Source: Ignavibacteria bacterium
GTDB taxonomy: Bacteria; Bacteroidota; Ignavibacteria; Ignavibacteriales; Melioribacteraceae
DNA: 9,740 nucleotides
Reading direction: 5' to 3'
Assembly: GCA_027347805.1 (NCBI GenBank)
Contig: DAIEQP010000198.1
Location: forward strand, 1-9,740
Positions 1 through 6,892 of this stretch are shown piece after piece. The notes beneath the pieces are model-generated. The model worked only from the letters and a program-made list of their open reading frames with translations. It made no database searches and was not told where the DNA came from. The stretch's first letter is position 1. Each line of letters opens with the position of its first letter. The translations under genes and the position numbers were made by a program.

Positions 1-21
1 TCCCAATATTATATCCGTAAT

Positions 22-1008
22 TTATCTCGTTATAAAATTTTTAAATCCAGAAGACTGCCAGATTTTACCAGCACTATCAACAATGTATACTTCAATATCT
101 TTATAGCGTTCTGCCAGTTCAAGCCCTTTTACGGGACCAAGAACAAAAACTCCAGTTGAAAGTGCATCTGCTTTAAGAGTGTTATTTGCAATAACCGTAA
201 CACTCTGACAATCTGGAGCAGGAAATCCATTCTTAGGATTCATAATGTGATTATACCGTATTCCATTCACTTCAAAATACTGCTCGTAATCACCAGATGT
301 AGAAACAGCTTTTCCATGCAATTTTAATTTTTCAATAAGTTGCCCGCGAATTCTTGGATGCTGAATACCAATTGTCCAGTTATCCCCAATTCCTCTAATC
401 TCCCCGCCGGTATTTACTAAAGCATCAGTTATTCCTGATTTTGCAATTACTTCAATCGCTTTATCTGCTGCATAACCTGCTGCCACTGCCCCAAAATCAA
501 ATTTTATTCCGATTGATCTTTTTATTTTATTATTGCTTGCAAAAGTCACATGTTCCCATCCTGAATTTTCAAGAGCTTTAGTCAGTTCTTCATGATTGGG
601 GATATCAGGATTTCCTTTCCCAAAACCCCATGCTGAAATTACTGAACCCATACTAATATCTAAAGCACCGCTGCTAAGCTGCCAGAATGAATTGCATTTC
701 TTCATCAAGCTATAAACTTCTTCATCAACGTTTAGAATTGAATCTGGACTGCTGTTTATTTTGGAAATCGGACTTTGACTATCATAAATAGAAAGTAATT
801 TATCTATGCGACTTATTTCATTAAATGCATCCGCAATTACCTTATCAGCAAGCTTGATGTCTGAATTGCGGATCTGAATCTCGACAATTGTTCCAAGAAG
901 AAATTTTGAACGTTGGATAGTAACAATTTCTCTGCTCAGTCTTTTTGCAGCAATAAATCCAATAACGAAGAAAATAATTAATATCAAAACTATGTAATAC
1001 TTTTTCAT
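22..1008 (-). CDS. apbE: FAD:protein FMN transferase (ApbE)
   Basis: 328-residue ApbE-family enzyme, normal length. It moves FMN from FAD onto a Thr/Ser of extracytoplasmic target proteins, using Mg2+. An N-terminal hydrophobic segment (residues 4-21) without a lipobox Cys acts as signal anchor or cleaved signal. Family motifs in order: 'LLGTIVEI' (38-45), 'SGALDISMGSVISAWGFG' (113-130), 'DFGAVAAGYAAD' (171-182), 'VNTGGEIRGIG' (198-208), 'AVSTSGDYEQYF' (234-245), 'YNHIMNPKNGFPA' (252-264) and 'ADALSTGVFVLG' (280-291, with the metal-site D281 and T285). Two motifs drift from the usual form: 'GxIAKGYA' reads GAVAAGYA, and 'HIxDPxTG' reads HIMNPKNG. The ATG at 1008 is preferred over the TTG at 1011 because AGAAGAG ends immediately before the TTG. 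It is last of the four-gene cassette. No flavinylation-type '(S/T)GAT' target was found in the neighbouring proteins, so the substrate is probably encoded elsewhere. Confidence 0.93.
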   Translation of the reverse strand: MKKYYIVLILIIFFVIGFIAAKRLSREIVTIQRSKFLLGTIVEIQIRNSDIKLADKVIADAFNEISRIDKLLSIYDSQSPISKINSSPDSILNVDEEVYSLMKKCNSFWQLSSGALDISMGSVISAWGFGKGNPDIPNHEELTKALENSGWEHVTFASNNKIKRSIGIKFDFGAVAAGYAADKAIEVIAKSGITDALVNTGGEIRGIGDNWTIGIQHPRIRGQLIEKLKLHGKAVSTSGDYEQYFEVNGIRYNHIMNPKNGFPAPDCQSVTVIANNTLKADALSTGVFVLGPVKGLELAERYKDIEVYIVDSAGKIWQSSGFKNFITR

Positions 1009-1052
1009 CAACTCTTCTAAAAGAATTTAATAATTAGCTGGAATCTGAAATA

Positions 1053-1778
1053 TTAAACTGTCTCTATCCTAATTAGCACCTTATTTGGCGCACAAGCAAT
1101 TAGTTTTCCCGGTTCAGAAATAAATCCAGAATATTTACAAATCTGATTTTTGCATGATGCAGAATGAATATGGACTAATCCATTTTGTATAGTCAAACTG
1201 TTTTTACCTTGAGCACCATTAACGATGATATTCTTGTATGAATTATTCAGATTAATTTTGTCAACGATTCCTTTTTCATTTTCAACGACAACCACTTTTT
1301 CTTTAGTATTGAATAACCGGGGAATTAAATTCCTTTCTCTATATTCTGCACTAAAAATATACTCAGCTTTTCTATCTTTAATTTTTGATCTGATCTCTAA
1401 AAACATTCGGTTAAAATCTGTTTCAGGGTTAAAGATTTTATTATTGTTATCGCTTATTAAAATATCAGAGTTTACATTTGCTTTCATTTTAACAATGCTT
1501 ATTGTTGTATTATTAGATGAAGATGTAGAATATGGAATGGATTGAGAAATCATCTCATGCCATTTTTCATCGGCAAGAATTGTTGGATTACCAATATTTA
1601 CTTTTTTATGAAATGCTGACACAAGCAATTTCACTACATTCTCATCTGCAGGAATTAAACCATAAATTGTAAAAAAATCTTCTTTCCCAGAATTCACAAA
1701 CTTACCAGCACCGTAACCGGCGCTTAATGCGGCGGCAGCTAAACCTGAAATTTTCAAAAACGAACGGCGTGATATCAT
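1053..1778 (-). CDS. Tat-exported protein with C-terminal NusG domain II-like module
   Basis: 241-residue protein exported in folded form. It opens with a perfect twin-arginine motif 'SRRSFLK' (residues 3-9) followed by a hydrophobic 'ISGLAAAALSAGYGAG' stretch. The middle (about 35-170) is not recognised: it has 'FTIYGLIPADENVVKLLVSAF' and a Ser/Asn-rich linker at 84-93. The C-terminus (about 173-241) matches the NusG domain II pattern: 'IIVNG' (184-188), 'NGLVHIHSASCKNQICKYSGFI' in pieces (199-220) and 'PGKLIACAPNKVLIRIE' (223-239). Cys209, Cys214 and Cys229 lie at the family positions S-x-C-x4-C and I-x-C-x-PN. From family knowledge, stand-alone NusG-II proteins are often encoded beside Rnf/Gx-transporter and flavin-transfer genes. 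Here ApbE is directly downstream (44-base gap) and a T9SS propeller gene upstream (36-base gap). A strong ribosome site supports the ATG at 1778. Function unknown; a periplasmic redox accessory role is inference. Confidence 0.75.
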   Translation of the reverse strand: MISRRSFLKISGLAAAALSAGYGAGKFVNSGKEDFFTIYGLIPADENVVKLLVSAFHKKVNIGNPTILADEKWHEMISQSIPYSTSSSNNTTISIVKMKANVNSDILISDNNNKIFNPETDFNRMFLEIRSKIKDRKAEYIFSAEYRERNLIPRLFNTKEKVVVVENEKGIVDKINLNNSYKNIIVNGAQGKNSLTIQNGLVHIHSASCKNQICKYSGFISEPGKLIACAPNKVLIRIETV

Positions 1779-1786
1779 TTATTTCA

Positions 1787-1792
1787 CTCCTT
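1787..1792 (-). promoter_or_regulatory. Strong Shine-Dalgarno AAGGAG for the Tat/NusG-II gene
   Basis: AAGGAG on the minus strand, eight bases before the ATG at 1778. It is the clearest ribosome site in the window and fixes the start that gives the twin-arginine signal. It contrasts with the propeller gene upstream, which has none visible. Confidence 0.75.
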
Positions 1793-1814
1793 ACTTTATA
1801 TCAGAGAATTGTTA

Positions 1815-3128
1815 TTATCTTAATAAAACCATTTTTTTTGTAACACTTGATCGATCAGTAGTTAATCGATAAAAATAAATTCCGCTGGGTATATTTTCAC
1901 CACTGAATGATACCTGATAATTTCCAGCACTTTGTGTCTCATCAACCAATATTTTAATTAGACTTCCCAAATTGTTAAACACTTCTAATTTCACTTTTCC
2001 AGATTTTGGTATCGTATAATTAATTTTAGTTTCCGGATTAAATGGATTAGGATAGTTTGCTAATCTAAATTGAGAATCAATTTCCTTTTGATAGACAGAT
2101 GATGGCAAATTGGACAAACGAGAAACACCTTTATCAGTAGCGATCCATAAATTATTATCAGCATCAACTTTTAAATCAAATATATTATTGCTTACTAATC
2201 CGTCCTGTTCTGTAAAAGATTGCCAAGTAGATTTATCAGGGGATAATTTTGAAAGACCCTTTCTGGTTCCGAACCACATATTTCCTTTTTTATCTCTTAC
2301 AATTGCCCGAACGTAATTTTCTATTATTTTGCTAGTATAAGTATTATAGATCCACCATTTATTCATATCCTTAGTTGCGTCTGGAATGTCGTCTTTACCA
2401 AAATACGTGGAAACTCCTTGAGTAGTACCATACCATCTGAGCGTATCGTCAGTAACGTAAATAGTGAGGACAGAATCAGATGCTAATCCGCTCCAGGTAG
2501 TAATAATTTCTGAGGCTGCTGATACAGCATCTACCCCATTATATTTTAACCTTTTGACACCACCACCTTCAGTTCCAACGTGTACCCAATTATCGGATAG
2601 AGATTTTAATGAGGTAACTTTGTCGATTCCAAATCCATTATCTTTAGTAAAATTCTGAACACCTGATTTCGTAATTACTGATAAGCCTTTATCTGTACCA
2701 ATCCAATTATTTGATAAACCGTCCAAATCAATAACAGTAACAAAATCCGAAACAATATTATACTTTGCTTTGGTAATGTACTGTGGATTAGAAATGCTAT
2801 TGTTAGAATTCACGCTTAGTGTTGTTACTCCAGTGTTTGTTGCAGCCCAAAGTTTATTGGAATTGAACGGAAGAATAGAAATAAAATTCAGTCGATTACT
2901 GCTCAACCCTTCTGTAGTTTTGAAAATACTCCATGAATTGTTTTTGTATGAAGCTAACCCGGTATTTGTTGCAAACCAAACAGTACCATCACTTCCGATT
3001 GTAATAGAGTTAACCATGTTATCAGGCAAACTACTATTTGAAGTAGTAAAGGATTTCCAAGTTTGAGCAAAAAAATAATCTACATTGACAAATGTCAGCA
3101 GAATAAATAATAATATTTTTGATTTCAT
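1815..3128 (-). CDS. Secreted seven-repeat beta-propeller protein (Reg_prop-like) with T9SS tail
   Basis: 437-residue exported protein. The signal peptide is residues 1-21 ('KILLFILLTFVNVDYFFA|Q'). Seven repeats of the two-component-regulator-propeller type follow, each with a 'xxWxGTxxGlsxl' core: residues about 49-61 (VWFATNTGLASY), 92-104 (LWAATNTGVTTL), 141-152 (NWIGTDKGLSVI), 181-194 (WVHVGTEGGGVKRL), 230-242 (RWYGTTQGVSTYF), 284-295 (MWFGTRKGLSKL) and 327-338 (LWIATDKGVSRL). Seven repeats would make one seven-bladed propeller. There is no kinase or DNA-binding domain, so it is not a hybrid sensor; a surface binding or scaffold role is more likely. The C-terminus is a T9SS sorting tail. 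The ATG lies one base after the DUF362 stop with no visible Shine-Dalgarno, suggesting translational coupling and a shared function with the DUF362 protein. The molecular role is unknown. Confidence 0.85.
   Translation of the reverse strand: MKSKILLFILLTFVNVDYFFAQTWKSFTTSNSSLPDNMVNSITIGSDGTVWFATNTGLASYKNNSWSIFKTTEGLSSNRLNFISILPFNSNKLWAATNTGVTTLSVNSNNSISNPQYITKAKYNIVSDFVTVIDLDGLSNNWIGTDKGLSVITKSGVQNFTKDNGFGIDKVTSLKSLSDNWVHVGTEGGGVKRLKYNGVDAVSAASEIITTWSGLASDSVLTIYVTDDTLRWYGTTQGVSTYFGKDDIPDATKDMNKWWIYNTYTSKIIENYVRAIVRDKKGNMWFGTRKGLSKLSPDKSTWQSFTEQDGLVSNNIFDLKVDADNNLWIATDKGVSRLSNLPSSVYQKEIDSQFRLANYPNPFNPETKINYTIPKSGKVKLEVFNNLGSLIKILVDETQSAGNYQVSFSGENIPSGIYFYRLTTDRSSVTKKMVLLR
1818..2069 (-). other. 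T9SS type A C-terminal sorting domain of the propeller protein
   Basis: Encodes residues 354-437: 'FRLANYPNPFNPETKINY', then 'GKVKLEVFNNLGSLIKILV', 'AGNYQVSFSG', 'PSGIYFYRL' and 'TKKMVLLR'. It is a canonical type A tail, more Ignavibacteria-like than the one on the DUF362 protein. Confidence 0.92.
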
Positions 3129-3129
3129 T

Positions 3130-5199
3130 TTATTTTAACAATAGCATTTTTTGGGATTGTGAAAATAGTTTACTATCTGTTTTTACTGTTATCTTATAAA
3201 TATAAACACCGCTGCTAACCGAACTTCCTGAATAATTCGTACCGTTCCATTCAACATGATGCGATCCCTGTGAAAGTTGGTTATCAAACAATACTTTAAC
3301 AAATCTTCCAAGCTCATCATATACAGAAAGATTTACATGTGCGCCTTTATTAAGACTAAATGAAATAGTAGTTACAGGATTAAAAGGATTAGGATAATTC
3401 TGGTTTAACTGAAAATCTGTTGGATTGGATTTTGTTTGTTGTACAGAAGTAACTTTTTCAATCTTTACCAATTCAATTCCATTTCCGGTTTTTAAGTTTC
3501 TTGAGTACTGCTTTTCAGTTGCATTATTCCAGTGTTCATGAGTACCAAGGCTGGTTATAACTGTCCCGTCGTTTTCAGGATCATATTTTATTCCTTTAGG
3601 CCAATTTGTTGAATCAGCTGCCTGATGTAAATAATCATCAACACCTTCCATTTGAATTACATTTACTACATTTTCTGTGCTGGTTGGATACCTTTCCTTT
3701 GTAAATTCAGTTCTTATAAAATCATAACCAACAGATTCAATTGCTACCGGATCTAAAGATGCAAATATTGATGATGTCCAATCGTTATTAAATGGTGCAG
3801 ATTGCCATTTTTTAGGGGGATTCAATTCATGATCGGTTCCCCACAAACCATCCATTAAATAAACAAGATTTTTCTTTCCTAATATTTTATGCCCCATAAG
3901 GTCAACTTGAGTTCTATATAATCCATATCCGGTTCTTGCTACTAAACCAGTTTCGCCAGGAAGCATTAGCCCTCCATGTAAATGGTTAGCACCATCTCTC
4001 GTTTGCGATCCAAAATGATTTTTAGCAAACATTGTAACACCTGCTCTAACGTGCCCTTTCATTTGCGGCAAGCATAACATGTATTCCATGTCCTCGTAAA
4101 TCTTATAGAGTTTATCTTCATAGGTTGGAGCTGTACCTTTACCAGTAGTAACTAATACGGTACCTCTATCAGAATACTTAATTATTGGAGTTGTTCCTTT
4201 AACTGCTAATTCTCTTCCCAGATTTGTATGCCCAGCATGATCCAAATAATGAACATCTGGAAATTCAGTATGCAAGTAATCATAAATATGTTTGTAGATA
4301 TATTTCATTGGATCGCCAATGTAAATATCTTTTTGGGCTACATGTGCGTTGTTAACAAGCTGGCGCAAAACTGCTAAAATAAATCCTGGTGATGTTTCAG
4401 AAAGTCCGTAATACTGGTTAACCCTGCCAGCAAAGTCTTTATATACTTTTGATAAATCAGTATTATTATAATTTCCACTCCAGCCGCTAGTTGCATTCAT
4501 CTTAAGAAATACTATTTCACCAGCTTTATATCCAACTGCGCCTTTTCCTCTGGTATTATTATGAAATTTGAAAATTGCATCCCATGCTTCAGCGTCGGAA
4601 GTTTTTCCTGTTAATGATTGAAGAGCTTGTGAAAGCATTTTATCAATTACTGCCTGATCGAAGTTTTTGGGTTCGAAATATGAATTGCCTTGTACCATTG
4701 GTTGACACTTTTCATTTGTTGCATCTGGATTATGCACCCACACAACTCTTCCCGGGAATATTCCAACTGCCTGTCCCATTGGTTGATTAGGCTCTAAGAT
4801 AGCCTGTTTAAAATTAGAATTATCACTACTACCTGCGAATAATTCTAATCCACCCTGACTTAATGCGAACAATCCAAAGACAACACCAAGGACAAGAAAA
4901 ACAGCAGCTTTAGAATATGATGAGTTTCGATTTGAATATTTCATTTTAGTAAATGCCATTACTGAAGCTGCTAATCCCAACAACCAAAATAAAAATCCTG
5001 AAGCAAACGGAGTTGCTGCTTTTATGCATGGATATTCGACTCTGCTTGGTTTAGGAACTACGCGTATCAAGATCCATAATAATGCGACAAGTCCAACAAA
5101 TGGAGCAAACACTTTATAAATTCCTGATGGGAAACTAATTTTTCTTATGCGGCCTGACTTAGGGCATGTCTTAATGTACTTCTGGAATAACTCTTTCAT
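3130..5199 (-). CDS. DUF362 domain protein with three N-terminal TM segments and T9SS sorting tail
   Basis: 689-residue protein of the DUF362 family, biochemical role unknown. The second of two tandem ATGs (5199) is chosen because AGGAG lies five bases before it but only two before the ATG at 5202. A basic N-terminus (residues 1-30) precedes three hydrophobic segments at about 31-48, 65-85 and 97-116. The loop after the first has 'PKPSRVEYPCIKAATP', which resembles a conserved N-terminal signature I recall from other membrane-bound DUF362 proteins. DUF362 motifs follow: 'SPGFILAVLRQLV' (270-282), 'IYIGDP' (292-297), 'LPQMKGHVRAGVTMFAKNHFG' in pieces (377-397), 'NLVYLMDGLWG' (444-454) and 'SLDPVAIESVGYDF' (481-494). 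Only four scattered Cys (12, 58, 165, 376) are present, so no ferredoxin-type iron-sulfur domain is visible. Residues 596-689 are a T9SS type A sorting domain, odd for a protein with three membrane spans. It is first in a four-gene cassette; its stop is one base from the next start. Confidence 0.85.
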   Translation of the reverse strand: MKELFQKYIKTCPKSGRIRKISFPSGIYKVFAPFVGLVALLWILIRVVPKPSRVEYPCIKAATPFASGFLFWLLGLAASVMAFTKMKYSNRNSSYSKAAVFLVLGVVFGLFALSQGGLELFAGSSDNSNFKQAILEPNQPMGQAVGIFPGRVVWVHNPDATNEKCQPMVQGNSYFEPKNFDQAVIDKMLSQALQSLTGKTSDAEAWDAIFKFHNNTRGKGAVGYKAGEIVFLKMNATSGWSGNYNNTDLSKVYKDFAGRVNQYYGLSETSPGFILAVLRQLVNNAHVAQKDIYIGDPMKYIYKHIYDYLHTEFPDVHYLDHAGHTNLGRELAVKGTTPIIKYSDRGTVLVTTGKGTAPTYEDKLYKIYEDMEYMLCLPQMKGHVRAGVTMFAKNHFGSQTRDGANHLHGGLMLPGETGLVARTGYGLYRTQVDLMGHKILGKKNLVYLMDGLWGTDHELNPPKKWQSAPFNNDWTSSIFASLDPVAIESVGYDFIRTEFTKERYPTSTENVVNVIQMEGVDDYLHQAADSTNWPKGIKYDPENDGTVITSLGTHEHWNNATEKQYSRNLKTGNGIELVKIEKVTSVQQTKSNPTDFQLNQNYPNPFNPVTTISFSLNKGAHVNLSVYDELGRFVKVLFDNQLSQGSHHVEWNGTNYSGSSVSSGVYIYKITVKTDSKLFSQSQKMLLLK
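3133..3414 (-). other. T9SS type A C-terminal sorting domain of the DUF362 protein
   Basis: Encodes residues 596-689. It begins 'FQLNQNYPNPFNPVTTISF', continues through 'VNLSVYDELGRFVKVL', 'GSHHVEWNG' and 'SSGVYIYKI', and ends 'SQKMLLLK'. This is the standard layout of a type A sorting tail, which directs proteins with a signal peptide across the outer membrane through the type IX system. Confidence 0.9.
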
Positions 5200-5204
5200 C
5201 ATTT

Positions 5205-5210
5205 CTCCTC
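5205..5210 (-). promoter_or_regulatory. Shine-Dalgarno GAGGAG deciding between tandem ATGs of the DUF362 gene
   Basis: GAGGAG on the minus strand. It sits two bases from the ATG at 5202 and five from the ATG at 5199; the latter spacing is workable, so the shorter reading is chosen. Confidence 0.6.
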
Positions 5211-5236
5211 TAACGATCTACGATGGTTAATTCATC

Positions 5237-5322
5237 ATTATATAAGTTTTTATCTTCACTTTAATCAGTTTATACGAATGATCTGGAAAGAAAAAGATAA
5301 TTTATTTCCTAAAACCTTGAAA
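5237..5322 (-). promoter_or_regulatory. Candidate promoter(s) for the DUF362-propeller-Tat-apbE cassette
   Basis: In the gap upstream of DUF362 there are two weak candidates on the minus strand. One is TTTC (5319-5322), a 19-base spacer, then TATCTTTT (5292-5299): one mismatch in each box from the Bacteroidetes TTTG / TAnnTTTG pattern. The other is a TATAAT at 5237-5242 without a convincing -35 partner. The gap is AT-rich and holds no open gene or clear terminator hairpin. A promoter here is plausible because gene function changes at this point, but neither match is strong. Confidence 0.25.
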
Positions 5323-5354
5323 TTTTTCTAAACCGTCTATTATAATTGTTAATT

Positions 5355-6698
5355 TTATTCAAAACTTATCCAGTCAATTTCTACTGGTTTATTATCTTTA
5401 AGTGAAACAACTAAGTTATGTATCCCCTGCTTTAACATTGAAACTGGAGCCTTAATATTTTTCCAATCGTTTCCAGCAGGAATTTCAATCTGAGCAACTA
5501 TTGGACCATTAGCATTTTCTAGTTTTACTTGAAGAATTGACCCGGATTTTGAAAATGCATTTACATTTACAGTCGTGAATTTTTTACTGCCAAAATCAAC
5601 ACTATTGTATTGTACCCATGCATCTGAAGAACTCAAAATAGTCTTCCAACCTTCCCATCTTTTTAAAGTATCAGGGTTAACAAAGTCAATTGTTGCACCC
5701 GAATTACTTTTAAGACTATACCGGTCAATTTGTATTTTCTTTGATGCATCAGTAATACCAACTCCTCGTAATGTTGGAATAACTTTTTTGATTGTTCCAT
5801 CTGAATTAAAAAACAAACTATCTGCTCTTATTGACCGATTCTTATCAAAATTTGGTGACAGGTCATTATGATGATAAAAAAGGTACCACTGCCCTTTGTA
5901 TTCAACAATTGATTGATGATTTGTCCAGCAACCGCTAGGAAATTCATCCATAATTACACCGGTGAATTTGTAAGGTCCCATTGGATTATTACTTGTTGCA
6001 TACTCAAGTCTTTCTGTTTTATTCTCAACATGCGGATAGGTTAGATAGTAAATTCCATTTCTTTCAAACAGGAATGGTCCCTCTTTAAGTCCAACAGTCG
6101 GCAGGTTTTCAATTACCACTGGTTTGTCAGCAAGTTCAAGCATATTATCTTTTAATTTTGCAATAGAGATTCTTCCCATAGCAACGATAATGTATGCCTG
6201 ACCATCTTTGTCAATAAATATATTTGGATCAATTCCACCAATTCCATCCATCGGTTTTGATTCAGGAATAAATGGACCGTAAGGTTTATCAGCAATTGCC
6301 ACACCTATTCCGCCGCGTCTGGTTTTATCTTTTGCACCTGCGGGGAAATAGAAATAATATTTTCCATTTCTATAAATACAATCCGGCGCCCACATATTGA
6401 ACATTGTAGAATCAACCCAGTCAACTTTATTTTGACTTACAATCACACCGTGATCTGTCCAATCTGTAAGATTTTCAGAGGAGAAAACATGGTAGTCTTC
6501 CATAACAAACCAACCGGCACGTCCTTTACCTGGTCGCGCAGGAATATCATGAGATGGATAGACATATATCTTACCCTCAAATACTCTTGCGGTTGGATCA
6601 GCAGTGAATTGATCCATGATTAACGGATTTTGTGCGAATATGTCTTTAACTCCAAAGACTAAAAGTAAAAAAACAACAGCCATAGCATTTCGTTTCAT
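5355..6698 (-). CDS. GH43 glycosidase with C-terminal CBM6-like module
   Basis: Secreted 447-residue family 43 glycoside hydrolase. The signal peptide covers residues 1-22 ('AVVFLLLVFG ... IFA|QNP'). The catalytic propeller runs about 24-315, with putative base D34 ('FTADPTARVF'), pKa modulator D157 ('GGIDPNIFID') and general acid E206 ('GLKEGPFLFE'). 'CWTNHQSIVEYKGQWYLFYHH' carries the conserved metal-site/His region. Residues about 320-447 ('AWVQYNSVDFG', 'IPAGNDWKNI', 'GIHNLVVSLK', 'VEIDWISFE') look like a family 6 carbohydrate-binding module. Likely activity is on arabinoxylan or related hemicellulose, as alpha-L-arabinofuranosidase or xylosidase; the subfamily was not assigned. The ATG at 6698 has a Shine-Dalgarno-like GAGGA four bases upstream. 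It differs clearly from the GH43 upstream in motifs and accessory domain, so it is not a recent tandem duplicate. It is separated from that gene by 194 bases with a promoter candidate and may be transcribed on its own. Confidence 0.9.
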   Translation of the reverse strand: MKRNAMAVVFLLLVFGVKDIFAQNPLIMDQFTADPTARVFEGKIYVYPSHDIPARPGKGRAGWFVMEDYHVFSSENLTDWTDHGVIVSQNKVDWVDSTMFNMWAPDCIYRNGKYYFYFPAGAKDKTRRGGIGVAIADKPYGPFIPESKPMDGIGGIDPNIFIDKDGQAYIIVAMGRISIAKLKDNMLELADKPVVIENLPTVGLKEGPFLFERNGIYYLTYPHVENKTERLEYATSNNPMGPYKFTGVIMDEFPSGCWTNHQSIVEYKGQWYLFYHHNDLSPNFDKNRSIRADSLFFNSDGTIKKVIPTLRGVGITDASKKIQIDRYSLKSNSGATIDFVNPDTLKRWEGWKTILSSSDAWVQYNSVDFGSKKFTTVNVNAFSKSGSILQVKLENANGPIVAQIEIPAGNDWKNIKAPVSMLKQGIHNLVVSLKDNKPVEIDWISFE

Positions 6699-6739
6699 TT
6701 CATCCTCACCAAAGTGTAATTTTTACACATTTACAAAAA

Positions 6740-6747
6740 CAAAAGTA
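6740..6747 (-). promoter_or_regulatory. Candidate -7 box (TACTTTTG) upstream of the CBM6-type GH43
   Basis: TACTTTTG on the minus strand is an exact match to the Bacteroidetes sigma-ABfr -7 consensus TAnnTTTG and would give a leader of roughly 35 bases before the ATG at 6698. The -33 TTTG box is not present at the expected distance, so support is partial. Confidence 0.3.
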
Positions 6748-6769
6748 AAATCTTTGTTTGTTTAAAACC

Positions 6770-6820
6770 AGCATTAAATGGACCAGGATAATTTTATTTT
6801 ATGAATGTTGTGACGGTTTC
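6770..6820 (-). pseudogene. Possible decayed start of a T9SS sorting tail
   Basis: Between the two GH43 genes the minus strand reads 'ETVTTFIK*NYPGPFNA'. This resembles the opening 'F-x-x-x-QNYPNPFNP' of a type A sorting tail, with a TAA where Gln is usual, and Gly and Ala replacing Asn and Pro. It is in the same frame as the upstream GH43 gene; 25 codons lie between that gene's stop (6893-6895) and the first residue given here. The frame also has a TGA at 6875-6877, and the rest of a tail is missing. It may be a relic of a lost tail or of a deleted gene. Short length leaves chance possible. Confidence 0.35.
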
Positions 6821-6892
6821 CCTTCTAAATTTCAATCTAATGAATAAATTGTAATCGACACATGACAAATCTTTTCATAATATAGAATTATT

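Noticed and set aside
1225..1545. Plus-strand open frame of about 106 codons inside the Tat/NusG-II gene
   Set aside because: It is antisense to a gene with clear Tat and NusG-II motifs; its hydrophobic product follows from AT-rich codons of the real gene and it has no ribosome site.
2770..3066. Plus-strand open frames opposite the propeller gene (also at 2110-2316 and 2464-2658)
   Set aside because: They are shadows of the repeat-containing gene on the minus strand, with no recognisable domain or ribosome site.
1815..3128. Propeller protein as a hybrid two-component sensor
   Set aside because: It has the propeller repeats of such sensors but ends in a T9SS tail with no transmembrane, kinase or receiver domain.
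3130..5199. DUF362 protein as an iron-sulfur ferredoxin-type protein
   Set aside because: Only four scattered cysteines are present and no CxxCxxCxxxC motif, so a ferredoxin cluster is not supported.
5281..5345. Possible terminator after the second GH43, from the AGAAAAA / TTTTTCT complement
   Set aside because: The stem is only A/T-rich, seven bases, with a long loop and no stable GC core, so a rho-independent terminator is not supported.
5575..5871. Plus-strand open frames opposite the second GH43 (also 6432-6623)
   Set aside because: The minus-strand GH43 is complete with catalytic residues and CBM6-like domain; the antisense frames have no family features.
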